A program made the position numbers and the translations under genes. 64,000 bases of DNA from positions 194,089,962-194,153,961 of the forward strand of contig OY986438.1 of assembly GCA_963920525.1 (NCBI GenBank). Direction: 5' to 3'. This DNA is from Dichetophora obliterata. Taxonomy: Eukaryota > Arthropoda > Insecta > Diptera > Sciomyzidae. Position 1 is the first letter of the stretch. Each line of letters opens with the position of its first letter. The notes beneath the pieces were generated by a model that saw only the letters and a list, made by a program, of their open reading frames with translations, ran no database searches and had not been told where the DNA came from. Positions 12,848 to 24,007 of this stretch are shown here, piece after piece.

Positions 12848-12982
12848 CTTGACTTTGGTTTTTTTACGATTTCGATGCGGTATCGTTACATCGGTTAACT
12901 TTAATAATTTTGGTCTAATTGGACGTTTGCCGCTCTTTGTAGCACGCTCAAAGGTCAAATCCAAATAAGTTTCGGTTGTCAT
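12848..12982 (-). CDS. First coding exon of the same gene (45 codons)
   Basis: On the minus strand an ATG at 12982 in the good context CAACATGAC opens 45 codons that end exactly at AAG followed by the donor GTAATG (12847-12842). The phase-0 end fits the phase-0 acceptor of the 5103-9203 exon. The peptide is rich in basic residues (GKRPIRPK, HRNRKKTKVK), and the next exon begins TKDRSQSS, so the joint reads smoothly through a Lys/Thr/Arg-rich stretch. The upstream sequence, about 12983-13025, is A/C-rich (AACAACAATAGCAACAAC), as in fly 5' leaders. Two AG acceptor candidates (CTTACAG, TATCACAG) near 13030-13045 suggest a spliced 5' UTR. The exon is too short to be found by ORF length alone. I infer that the two exons are consecutive; a small exon between them cannot be excluded. 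Confidence 0.75.
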
Positions 12983-13680
12983 GTTGATGCTTTTGTTGTT
13001 GCTATTGTTGTTTTCGTGGATGACACTGTGATAAGCTGTAAGGTTTGAGCATGAATACTTTTTTTTGTGAATTGTTCAAGGCAGCACTGTAAGGAAGAGA
13101 AATATTAAAATTTTAATTATATGTATGCATAAAAAATATATAATAATGTAAGATAATATGTTGGGTTAATTTTATAAACAAGCGCTGTGCTTTTGAAAGG
13201 CTATTTGGAAAATAACAAAAAGTATCCAAAAGGAGTGAAATCAGTTTAACCGTTAAGATACCTTCTAGTGAAAGGGAATCTTATGATGAGATGATTTTCT
13301 GGCAAAGAATTGATGAAAATTCTATATCAGAGCATATTTTTAGAATTCGCGGTATAACACATATCATATTAAAAAAATTTAACAGTTTTAGTGGAAAGGG
13401 GTTTATGATGAGATGATTTTCTGGCAAAAATTGATAAAAATTCAAACAGTTGTAGTAAACTAGTAAGGGAATAACTTCAACTGAACCGAGGTGTAAATAA
13501 CCCTACAGCAATGTTTTAGTATATTCAAAGACATGAATGTTGTATTAATAAAATAATGACGTCACTATGCTAAGGGAAAAACTGAGGCTTTCATTCGTGT
13601 GTCGCAAATTTTAAATTAAGTAATTTTAATTTAATTTAATATAATTTAATTTAATTTAAGTTCTTAATATTTTTTATAAT
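12983..13680. other. Upstream region of the host gene
   Basis: This holds the likely 5' leader of the minus-strand gene (to about 13045) and then AT-rich DNA. GATGAGATGATTTTCTGGC occurs twice (about 13284 and 13411) as part of a roughly 127 bp imperfect duplication. An AATTT-type simple repeat lies at about 13610-13665. No promoter could be assigned. Confidence 0.45.
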
Positions 13681-14269
13681 TGTGTGGCCGTTATTGTGAA
13701 ATTTATGGCAGTTTTTTGTAGAACTTATCAAGGTTATGCTTTATTAATGACGTCACTTTGTATGAAGGTAGGCGGGATTTTCATTCGACCTTGTAAAATT
13801 TTAAATTCAAAGTGCGTGTTTTAGATCAAAGCTTTTGCGCGAAATTTCAAGTAATTATTTTAGGGACCGAAAATAGCAGTTATTTTCGATATATCTATTC
13901 AAAAAATCAAATGGAAAGAATAGAAAGAGAAAGTCTATTCTATATGTGAATATAACAATGTGATGCTTGTTATCTAAGGAATAATAATCTTTCATGATTT
14001 TAATTAACCTGGCTTTTTAAAAAATTTCAATAAATAATCGTTATGTTTTGACCAATTCCTGTATCATCTGCTTGCAGTCGCTGTTCCAGTAGTTTGCGAA
14101 ATAAATGAAAGCGGAAAGTGCAATGATGAGCAACTAAGCGATATGAAGATCGATAGCAATGTTTTTATCTATGTGCAAAAATGTTACGAATATGGGTGAA
14201 AAAGAATAACAAATTTACTTTGTTAATTGTTTTGAAAATTTAAACTATTGTAATAGTTACTAAGAAATA

Positions 14270-14660
14270 GATCTGTCAAATTTTTAATCTCTAATTTTGA
14301 TCGGAAAAATAAAAGTCAAATTTTAACTTCTAGTTTTGATCAAAAAGATATAAATTTGGAAATTTTCTTTTTGATCGAAAAAATAAAAGTAAAATTTAAA
14401 GTGTTATTTTTGATCGAAAATTAAAAGTCAAATTTTAACTTTAGTTTTTTATCAAAAAAATTAAAATCGAATTTTTACTTATATTTTTGATCGGAAAAAT
14501 AAGTCATATTTTAACTTTTTTTATATAAAATATAAAAGTCAAATTTTAACTTTTATTTTTGATCGAAAAACAAAAAGTCAAATTTTATCTTTTATTTTTG
14601 ATCGAAAAACAAAAAGTCAAATTTTAACTTTTATTTTTGATCAAAATGAAATCAGTCAAA
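14270..14660. repeat. Short tandem repeat, TTTTTGATCGAAAAAC-type units
   Basis: Units near AAAGTCAAATTTTAACTTTT followed by ATTTTTGATCGAAAAAC repeat with a 38-65 bp spacing. The last copies (about 14560-14645) are the most regular, at about 38 bp. It sits inside the 150 bp array. Confidence 0.7.
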
Positions 14661-15409
14661 AAATAACGATTATTTGTTGCCTTTTTTGAAAAAAATCATA
14701 ACCGTTACTGCCCTTGAATTATATTTAACTGTATGGAGCTTTGGACGATTTGTTTTTTTCATATGGCCATTTTGTATAGGAGTTAGGCGTGATTTTTATT
14801 TGATTTTACCAAATCTAAGCAAAGTGTGCGTTTTTGGGATCAATTCGAAATTACAATTGATTTCATTAATTTTTGTAGAGTTTGAGGAGTTTTTACCACT
14901 TTCATAGAGACTCTTTGTATGGGAGGTAGACGTGAATTAATTTGATTTTACCAAGAAAAGAACTCACAGTGTTTATCTAAGATTAAAGTTTATATGCAAT
15001 ATTTTAAGCTATTAAATAACTTTTTGTGGATCTTTCAAAGCTTTTAGAGCTAACATGTGGCAACTTTGTATTGGAGATAGGCAGGATTTTTTATTGTTTT
15101 TGTCAAATTTTATACATAGAGTGCGTCTTTGAAATCAATGCGAAATCTTATATATTAATAGGCAAACATCAATTATTGTCGTACACTTTTTCGATATAAT
15201 TTTAGAACAAGGGCAATGAAACTTATATCATTCGAAAAGTACTGCGACCTTTATGTGCGGAACCATTTTAGATTTTAAATTTATGACCTCTGACCCAAAA
15301 TATTGACGTTGAAAGTTTGTATTATTTAAAAAAGGAATCTCAGATCTACGAAGAGGTAGAATAGTGAATGAGATATTAAATGAAAGATCTGGCTGCACAG
15401 TATGATTAC

Positions 15410-15925
15410 ATTTTAGATTGGTGACCTTCGACCTGAAATTTAAGCGTAAAAAGAGCATTTATTAAGTTAAAGCTAAACTGTAACAGATGGAAGAACATAA
15501 TGTAAAAGGGAATTTTAGACATTGATAAGGTGTGCAAAAAACACTTTGCGCCATCTCTTACGGCTACCCTACAATAAGCATTTGTTTATACTACAAGAGT
15601 GAAAATATATTGTGATGGCGAAATTTCTAACAAATAGTCTGAAAAATTTCCGTTATTTTGACATAAAAATTAAAGCGATATCTCAAAAACTATAGATGTT
15701 CTCAGTACAACGTATTTTTGAATGAAAAGTCGTTGGTTGTGGAATATAACGGTATACAAAAGCTTTCTTGGCAATATTTTCCACGGATATCATAATAAAA
15801 AATCCCCTTAAAATTACATTAAAATTATTTAGATATCCCAAAAAATGTATATCTTCTCAGCACAACGTATTTTCTTGAAGCAAGGTCATCAGAATGAGAA
15901 AAAATATTGAATTTTCAAGTTTTGA
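15410..15925 (+). repeat. Dispersed repeat, copy 1 of a direct pair
   Basis: The segment with TGGAAGAACAT, TCTTACGGCTACCCTACAA and TAAGCATTT matches 16503-17020 at a constant offset of about 1093 bp, with many substitutions. It ends near TGAAGCAAGGTCAT. Neither copy has an open frame of note. Confidence 0.75.
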
Positions 15926-16502
15926 TATTGCAAGCAAATATCTCAGCCATTTTTCAATCGATTTTCATCAAATTTTCTTTGGCTGAAAGATCAATTAATT
16001 GACTTTGGAGGAATAAGAAAAGATTTACCGTTATCTCACCAATTCAATGTTTTATATGGTTTTAAAAATACCTCTAAAATATTCAGTTTTTGCTCAAAAA
16101 ATAGGCCAAATGTTTTTTTGTTGTATTTTTTTTTTTTTTTTTTCTTATTAAATTTTATTTTTTTCCACTCTTTCATATGACATACCATTTATTTGCAGAA
16201 ATTGCTTCATTTTGAAACATAATTCAATAAACAGTTTCTATCATTGAAATTCATGAGCTACCCCCGCACATGATTTTTTTGATGAAAATTTAATTTTTCA
16301 AAATGTTTTAAGTTTTTTCAAAGCTTAAAAAATAATTTATATAAAAAAAATTTTCAAATGTTTCAAACCACTCCAAAGTTATATACACAAATCTATGTTT
16401 TAAGCCATTTCGGTATACTACATATAGATATATGCGTGCGGAAAACTGAACCGATTTTGATAGTTATTTTTTAAGAAATAAGAGTAGGGAGAGGGAGTTC
16501 AC

Positions 16503-17020
16503 TGAATATTTTTGTGACCTTTGACCTGAACTATAGGCGTTTAAAGAATGTTTCTTAAGTAAAACCTAAACTATAAAAAATGGAAGAACATTGTGTAAGA
16601 GGAAATTATCGACATTAATACAATATACAAAAAACATTATTCGCTATCTCTTACGAATACCCTACAATAAGCATTTTTGTATGTAACATGTGTGAATATA
16701 TATTATGATGGTGAAATTTCTTATAAATAGTAAATTTTGAAAAATATCCTTTATTTTGACATCAAAGTTATGGCGATATCTTGAAAACTATAGCTTTTCT
16801 CAGTACAAAGTGTTTTTATATGAAAAGCCCTGGTTGTGAAAAATTACGGTGTACGAAAGTTTTTATGGGTAATGTTTTTACAGATATTTTTAAAAAAATG
16901 TAGATTTTTTTTATTAAAATTATTGCGATAATTTAAAACTTAATATTTTCCTTCTACAGCACATTTTCTTAAAGCAAGGTCATGCCTCAGAACCAGAAAA
17001 AAACGATTGAAATTTCAGAA
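16503..17020 (+). repeat. Dispersed repeat, copy 2 of a direct pair
   Basis: This is the second copy of the 15410-15925 sequence (TGGAAGAACATT, CTTACGAATACCCTACAATA, TTAAAGCAAGGTCATG). The copies suggest segmental duplication or two insertions of the same repeat within the 150 bp array. Confidence 0.75.
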
Positions 17021-17963
17021 GGTTGGTCGAATTTCGGCCACAGGCGATACTAGTTTTAAGTAAATAAGATTTTATCGTTTTCATATAGTCACTTTGTATG
17101 GGAGGTAGACTTAATATTAATTTGATTTAAGCAAGTCTTAACTCCAAATGCTTTCAAATGTTTAAAAGCAAAGCTTATGTGCAAAACTTGAAGTCACTAA
17201 ATTGCTTTGATGGATTTTTAAGAGATTCGACAGTTTTCATTTAGCCACTTTGTATGGGAGGTAGGTTTCGTTTGATTTTATCAAATTTTGTACATATATT
17301 TGACATTAATGCAAAATGTTAAGTAAATATATTAATTTTTGTGGAGTTTAGGGAGGTGTTACCACTTTCACAAAGCCATTTTGTATGGGAGGTAGGCCTG
17401 ATTTCATTTGATATCACCAAAACTACAACTCAGAGTGTTTATGTAAGATTAAAGTCTATATGCAATATTTTAAGCTATTAAATAACTTTTTGTGGATTTT
17501 AAAAAACATTTAAAGTTAACATATGGCCACTTTACATTGGAGGTAGGCGTGATTTTCAATTGATTTTATGAAATTTTATGCATGAAGTGCATATTTGAAA
17601 TCAATGCGAAATTTTAAGTAAATAAACTCATTTTTGTAGAGTCTAAGATATTTTATTGTTTTCATATAGTCACTTTGTATGGGAGGTAGACTTAATATTA
17701 ATTGGGTTTGAACAAATTTTAACTCTAAATGCTTTCAAACATTTAAAATCACAGCTTATGTGCAAAACTTCAAGTAATTAAATTACTTTGGTGGATTTTT
17801 AAGAGATTCGACAACTTTCATTTAGCCACATTGTATGGGAGGTAGGTTTCGTTTGATTTTACCAAATTTTGTACACATATTTGAGATCAATGCAAAATTT
17901 TAAGTAAATACATTAATTTTTGTGGAATTCTAAAAAATTTTATCGTACTTTCGAAGATACATA

Positions 17964-18831
17964 CAGTCATGTGAAAATAAATAGGGACACCTATATTTTT
18001 ATATTTGAAGCTGAATGAATTATATACAAAGTGCTACAGATATAGCATTAATTCCCTCGGCTGGTGATTCTTCTTGATAAGGCAAGTATAAAACTTTATG
18101 GAATTTCCTCCCGCATTGTAAAACTTTAAAGATACAGGGTGTTTTACGGTTTTGGTACGTGTTTAGTATTATTGATCTAGAATCTAAACTACTCACCATA
18201 AAATAACAAATAATATTTTGTATTATAGAAAAAATATCAGATTACTCTTAAGTATATCAATCGTTTTCGTGTCATGTGCTGTAGCGGAGAAAAAATTTTG
18301 AGATTATCCAACAAAATATCGACAAATTTTCTATCTTTTGTTTTAGCGGAGCTGTTACTGTCCAAAGTTAGAATTTAAAAAATACTGTTGATTAAGTGTA
18401 TTTTTACATGAAAAAAAGACATTTTAAATTTGGACGATTACAGCTCCGCTTAAACAAAAGATACAAAATTTGTTGATATTTCATTGAGTAATCTCAAAAT
18501 TTTAGCTCAGCTGCAGCACATGACACGAAAGTGGTTGATATATTGATAGAAAGGTTGATATTTTTTCTAAAATACAAAATATTACTTTTTATTTTATGGT
18601 GAGTAGTTTAGATTCTAGATCAATAATACTAAACACGTACCAAAACCATAAAACACCCTGTATCTTGAAAGTTTTACAATGTGGGAGGAAATTCCATAAA
18701 GTTTTATACTTGCCTTATCAGAAGGAACCACCACTCGAGGGAATTAATACTATATCTGTTGCACCTTGTATGTAATCCATGCAGCTTTAAATATAAAAAT
18801 ACAGGTGTCCCTATTTATTTTCACATGACTG
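17964..18831. mobile_element. Palindromic 868 bp Tc1/mariner-type MITE
   Basis: The two halves are nearly perfect reverse complements over about 400 bp each. Both termini read CAGTCATGTGAAAATAAATA (then GGGACACCT) inward and are flanked by TA (17962-17963 and 18832-18833). The TA duplication and the CAGTCATG end fit the Tc1/mariner superfamily. There is no transposase. It interrupts the 150 bp array, so it is younger than the array. Confidence 0.9.
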
Positions 18832-20914
18832 TATATCGAAGATAATACAGTCACTTTGTATCGGAGCTAGACGTCATTTTCATTAGATTTTATCAAAATT
18901 TAAACTTTCAAAGCTTTCAAATGCTTACGATTAAAGCTTATGTGCAAAATTTCAAGTCATTAAAATAGTTTTGGTGGATTATTGATACATTCGACTTTTT
19001 TCATTTAGCCGCTTTGTATGGGAGATAGGCATGATTTAAATTCGATTTAACCAAATTTTATACGTGGAGTGCGTATTTAATATCAATGCGCAATTTAAAG
19101 CAAATACATTAATTGTCTTTCAAATGCTTACGATTAAAGCTTATGTACAATATTTCAAGTCATTAAAATACATTTGGTGGATTATTAATATATTCAACTT
19201 TGTATGGAGATAGGCATGATTCAAATTTGATTTAACCAAATTTTATACATGGAGTGCGTATTTAATATCAATGCGCAATTGTAAGCAAATAAATGAATTG
19301 TTGTAGAGTGTTAGAAGGTTTTATCGTTGGCACTGTGTATGGGAGGTACACATAACTTTCATTTTATTTTAGCAAAATTACAACTCAAAATGCTTTAAAA
19401 TGTTTAAAATCAAAGCTTATAAGCAAAATTTTATGACATTAAATTACTTTTTGTAGATTTTTAAAGCATTCGACAGTTTTCATATAGCCACTTTGTATGG
19501 GAGATAGGCAAAATTTTAAATTTATTTAACAACGTTTTATACACGGAGTGCACATTTGAGATCAATGCGAAATTTTAAGTAAATACATTAATTTTTGTAA
19601 AGATTAGTAGATTCTATCGTTTTCAAACAGTCACTTTGTATGGGAGGTAGACATAATTGTCATTTGATTTTAACAGGCATTTCAAACTGCTATAAAATGT
19701 AAAAAACACAGCCTTTTTGCATCATTTCACACAACTAATTTACTTTTTGTGGGTTTTTAGGTTATTCGACTTTTTTTGTGTAGCTACTTTGTATGGGAGA
19801 TAGGCAAGATTTTAATTTTATTTAACCAAATTTTATGCACGGAGTGCATATTTGAGATCAATGAGAAATTTTAAGTAAATGCATTCATTTTTGTAAAGAT
19901 TAGTAGATTCTGTCGTTTTCAAACAGTTACTATGTATGGGAGGTAAACATGATTGTCATTTGATTTTAACAAAACAGCATCTCAAACGACTATAAAATGT
20001 TTAAGATCAAAGTTTATTTGCAAAATTTCAAGCAATTAAATTACTTTTTGTGCATTTTTTAAATATTAAACTATTTGCATATAGTAACTTTGTACGGGAG
20101 GTAGGCATAATTTTCATTAATTTTACCCTACACTACACTAAATTTACCTTTACACTAAGAGTGCGTATTTGAGATCAGTGCGAAATTTTAATTATATAAA
20201 TGCATTTGTGTAGAGATTAGAAGATTTTATTGTTTTAACATAGCAACTTTTAATGGGATGTAGACGTAGCTTTCATATGGTTTTAAAACAATTACAACTC
20301 TAAATGCTATCAAATGCTTAAGATCAGATCACATGTGCAAAATTCCAAGTCACTAAGTAGCTTTTTGTGAATTTTTAAGTAATTCGATTGTTTTTATAAA
20401 GCCACTTTGTATGGGAGGTATGCGTAATTTTCTTTTGATTTAACCAAATAAAACATAGGGTGAGTATTTGCGATTCTATGCGAAGCAAATAAATCAATTT
20501 TTGTACAGTTTAAGAACATTTTCTAGTTTTCATAGCGTCACTTTGTATGGGAGGTATTCGTGTTTTGCGTACAATATCGCTTAAAGCACTATTTTAAGAT
20601 TGTATCCAGGCTTCATAAATTCTTGTAAATAGTTTAAGAACTATGCTTTTTATATTTATTTATTTATTGGCCAACCAAGGCAATTTACTTATTCTAACAG
20701 GTTTTTACAAATTTATTAATTAACTTATTCTAACAGGTATTTATTTTTTATTTTTTTATTTTTTATAATTTTTTTTTTCCTTTTCTCCCCCTTCCTTGTT
20801 TTGGTGTTCAAAGATGTGCAATTCGAAGTGGGCGTAATCCGCCCACCTAATTGACATTATTTCACGAACACGCCAAAAAAGAAGGGAAAGAGGAGAAGAG
20901 AAAAAAAAGAGAAT

Positions 20915-23900
20915 TCAGAGGTTGGGTTGATTAGGCAGAGAAAGAGACTTGTATAGAGAACGCTTGAATAAGAATTTGGACATGGAAGGTGAGTAGTGGT
21001 CGGATATATTATTAAATTTTCTACAGCAACGGTTGATGGGTTCATTACTGGCATATGCAGTATGATGCCGATATTCAGTTAACAGCCGAGTATGCCTTGT
21101 ACGTCTTAAAGGGTCATTGAGGGTAATCTTGTTAGAGATATATTCGCAGTTAGTTACACCGCTCAGAACATCGAAAGTAAAACATGTATCCAGTACCGTT
21201 CTTCTTGTTGATAGCGGTGTCAAATTTAATAGGGTGAGTCTGTGTTCATATGGTGGAAGGCTTCCATAATCGCGGGGATTATAAGTTTCTCTCAAAGCGA
21301 ATAGTAAGAACTGTTTTTGGATGGATTCGATTCTATCACAATGGGATCCAAAAACTGGATTCCAAATTATGCAGCCATATTCGAGTATTGGGCGCACTAT
21401 TGCACAGTACAGGGATGTAGTGACCCATACATTCTTGAATTCGTATGCTCGTCTTTTAATAAAACCGAGCAGTTTACTGGCCCTGGATACAATCTTATCA
21501 TAGTGTAAATTAAAGCGCAGTTTGTTGTCCAAGACCACTCCAAGATCAACTATATAATTGACCCTGTTAAGTTCATTATTATTAAGGTGGTATTTGTGAT
21601 TTACAACTTGGTTTCTACGGGAAAAGCTTATCACGCTACACTTTTTTACATTGAGGTAGAGTTTGTTTTGGGTACACCAGGTCTCAAGAGATGAGAGTTT
21701 TAACTGTAAGAAAGTTACATCTTCCTGCGATTCAATTACGTGGTACAATTTTAAGTCGTCCGCATACATAAGATGTGGAATATCCTTCAACACCACGGAC
21801 AAGTCGGATATGAAAATATTGAAGAGAAGAGGACCAAGGTGACTACCTTGCGGTACTCCAGAGGAGACTTCAATTTTCTTCGAAACAATTCCTTGAAATT
21901 TAACATATTGGGATCTACCATGGAGATAAGTTGATAGCCAACTAAGTAAAGATCCAGAGAAACCAAATTTTTCTAATTTATGTATTAAGATGCCGTGATC
22001 AACACGATCAAAAGCTTTACTGAAATCAGTGTAAATAGCGTCTATTAGGTATCCTTTCTCCATCTTGCATAAAACGTCAGAAACCATTATCATGAGGTTA
22101 GTGGTTGTGGACCTTCCTTTTCGAAACCCGTGCTGCTGCTCGTTTAGTCTCTGGTTGATAAGGTACGTTAGCTTTTCGCAAATTATTTTTTCAAATAGCT
22201 TTGGGACGGCCGACAAAATTGCTATGCCTCTATAGTTTTCAACTGAACTTTTTTGACCGTTTTTGTATATTGGTATTAGGTGGGAAGTTTTCCAAAAAGA
22301 GGGAAACACTCCAAGAGACAGTGATTTGTTAAATATAATATATAAAGGTACAAGTAGTTGGTCTAAGCATCGCACCAATAACTTTGGGGGAATTAGGTCT
22401 GGTCCAGGTCCCTTGGTTGCATCTAAACCCTTTATTGCATTCGATATGTCTTCTATTGACAAGCTAAAGTTTTCAACCATATGTTGTGAATTCGGAGTGG
22501 GGGGAAAAACATCCGACTGAGTAGTTGGTGGACAAAATACATCCTTAAAATAATCCGCAAAGAGGTTACATATTTCTTGAGGGTTGGAAGAGATAATATT
22601 ACCTTTATACATGGATGAAGGGTAACCGGCTGATTTTCGTTTCAGATTGACAAAGTCGAAAAATGTTTTGGGGTCTTGGACAATTTTCTCTCCAATTAAG
22701 TTTGTGTAAAACTTGTAAGCTTCTTCAGATTTGAAAGAGAACTCTTTTGATAGCTCATCGTATCTGAGCCTCATTTCTTCGGTAATATTTGCGGTAGTTT
22801 TGATGAGTTTGTAAATTCGGTTTCTCTGGTTTCTCAGGTATCTGAGATTTGAATTTAGCCAAGGTTCTGAAAGTTTGTTTTTTTTCTTTATTTTAGGCAC
22901 ATATCTTTCGATAGCTGTATAAATGTAATTATAAAAACTCGAAACAGCGCTATCTAAGTCTAAGTTCGATAGAGCGCAACTCCAGTTAATACCATCTAGA
23001 AGAGATGTTATGCTTTCGTAATCAGCATTAAGAAAATCGTACACAATGGAGTTATTGAAGCACTGGGTAAAAGAGATATTTATATCAGATAACATTACTG
23101 TTAGGGCTGTATGGTGAACAGTGTTAGCAAACAAATTTTCTGCTTCGATGGTTGGAACAACCCTCACTTCGTCGTACGAGTTAGTAAAGATTAAATCCAA
23201 CCACCTACTATTTTGGTTTTGTGTTGCAGAGACTTGCTGTAGATCATTGCTATAAAACGTACTTATTACTGTAAAATCTATGGAACTAGAGAGGTTTACA
23301 GGAAGAAGATAGTTGTCATTTTCATCAATGACAAATGATATATTTGGACGGTTGAAGTCACCAAAAATAACAATCCTATCATCTTCATTTAAGGTCTCCG
23401 TAAATGTAGTGATTGTTTCACATAGCTCATTGTATGATGCTTCGCTAGAGCTTGGGGGGATGTAAATGACACCAATGTACATAGAGAATTTTTTTCCTAT
23501 ATAGACTCTTACTATACGGTGTTCAAAGAGTTTGTGAGTAGGGGTTTCTATAAGCTCACTTGAAAGAGAATTGTGGGTAGCAATTAGTACGCCGCCACCT
23601 CGTGAGAGGCCTGTTGAGGAATAGTCGCGGTCATTTCGGTAGATAGTCCAATTGCAGTCCAGAATTTCTTCATTTTTAAAAGTTTCGTTTAACCAAGTTT
23701 CTGTACTTACCAGAATCTTGAAGTGACAAGATTTAGCGTCGATAAATAGTTTATTTAGTTTACCTCTCATACCACCACAGTTGTGATAAAAAATTTTAAG
23801 AGAATTAATTGAGTCGGCAGGTAGGCATGGATCCTTGGACATTACTTGAGGAATGTTGTTTGGTGACTTTGACTGGTTATTAGCAATAGGGGTAGTGTTT

Positions 23901-24007
23901 GGGTCAAAGTTAGGGGCAATAATACTGTTGGTGCTCCTTACGGGACTTTTGCAGAAAAGAGACATGTTTAGACCTAACGTGAGTGCCATAGGTGTCAAGG
24001 TCCGCAT
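20915..24007 (-). CDS. LINE ORF2: endonuclease-reverse transcriptase, 1030 codons
   Basis: ORF2 nicks target DNA and copies the element RNA (target-primed reverse transcription). The N-terminal apurinic-like endonuclease shows YHNCGGMRGK (about residue 73), TETWLNE, RGGGVLIA, YIPP, GDFNRP (about 216) and SRWLDLIFTN (about 275). The reverse transcriptase shows NYRGIAIL, QQHGFRKGRSTTTNLM, YTDFSKAFDRVDH, SSGVPQGSHLGPLLF and the catalytic YADD at about residue 746. The frame is open throughout and about the usual length. The endonuclease box that normally ends in Asp-His reads VHHTAL here, His replacing Asp (codon 23114-23116). The start at 24007 overlaps the end of ORF1 by about 98 bp, usual for this arrangement; the precise initiator is uncertain. 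Confidence 0.9.
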   Translation of the reverse strand: MRTLTPMALTLGLNMSLFCKSPVRSTNSIIAPNFDPNTTPIANNQSKSPNNIPQVMSKDPCLPADSINSLKIFYHNCGGMRGKLNKLFIDAKSCHFKILVSTETWLNETFKNEEILDCNWTIYRNDRDYSSTGLSRGGGVLIATHNSLSSELIETPTHKLFEHRIVRVYIGKKFSMYIGVIYIPPSSSEASYNELCETITTFTETLNEDDRIVIFGDFNRPNISFVIDENDNYLLPVNLSSSIDFTVISTFYSNDLQQVSATQNQNSRWLDLIFTNSYDEVRVVPTIEAENLFANTVHHTALTVMLSDINISFTQCFNNSIVYDFLNADYESITSLLDGINWSCALSNLDLDSAVSSFYNYIYTAIERYVPKIKKKNKLSEPWLNSNLRYLRNQRNRIYKLIKTTANITEEMRLRYDELSKEFSFKSEEAYKFYTNLIGEKIVQDPKTFFDFVNLKRKSAGYPSSMYKGNIISSNPQEICNLFADYFKDVFCPPTTQSDVFPPTPNSQHMVENFSLSIEDISNAIKGLDATKGPGPDLIPPKLLVRCLDQLLVPLYIIFNKSLSLGVFPSFWKTSHLIPIYKNGQKSSVENYRGIAILSAVPKLFEKIICEKLTYLINQRLNEQQHGFRKGRSTTTNLMIMVSDVLCKMEKGYLIDAIYTDFSKAFDRVDHGILIHKLEKFGFSGSLLSWLSTYLHGRSQYVKFQGIVSKKIEVSSGVPQGSHLGPLLFNIFISDLSVVLKDIPHLMYADDLKLYHVIESQEDVTFLQLKLSSLETWCTQNKLYLNVKKCSVISFSRRNQVVNHKYHLNNNELNRVNYIVDLGVVLDNKLRFNLHYDKIVSRASKLLGFIKRRAYEFKNVWVTTSLYCAIVRPILEYGCIIWNPVFGSHCDRIESIQKQFLLFALRETYNPRDYGSLPPYEHRLTLLNLTPLSTRRTVLDTCFTFDVLSGVTNCEYISNKITLNDPLRRTRHTRLLTEYRHHTAYASNEPINRCCRKFNNISDHYSPSMSKFLFKRSLYKSLSLPNQPNL

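Larger units (their letters stand above)
13690..20590 (+). repeat. Degenerate array of about 150 bp units with a TTGTATGGGAGGT core
   Basis: Units read roughly: CACTTTGTATGGGAGGTAGG, CGTGATTTTCATTTGATTTT, ACCAAATTTTATAC, GGAGTGCGTATTTGAGATCA, ATGCGAAATTTTAAGTAAAT, then ATTAATTTTTGTAGAGT. Cores lie near 13754, 14770, 14913, 15064, 17089, 17243, 17377, 17527, 17671, 17825, 18850, 19010, 19200, 19330, 19490, 19632, 19787, 19930, 20087, 20240, 20402 and 20540. The array is interrupted by an AAAAGTC-type repeat (14270-14660), a duplicated block (15410-17020) and a MITE (17964-18831). No coding potential was seen. Confidence 0.85.
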
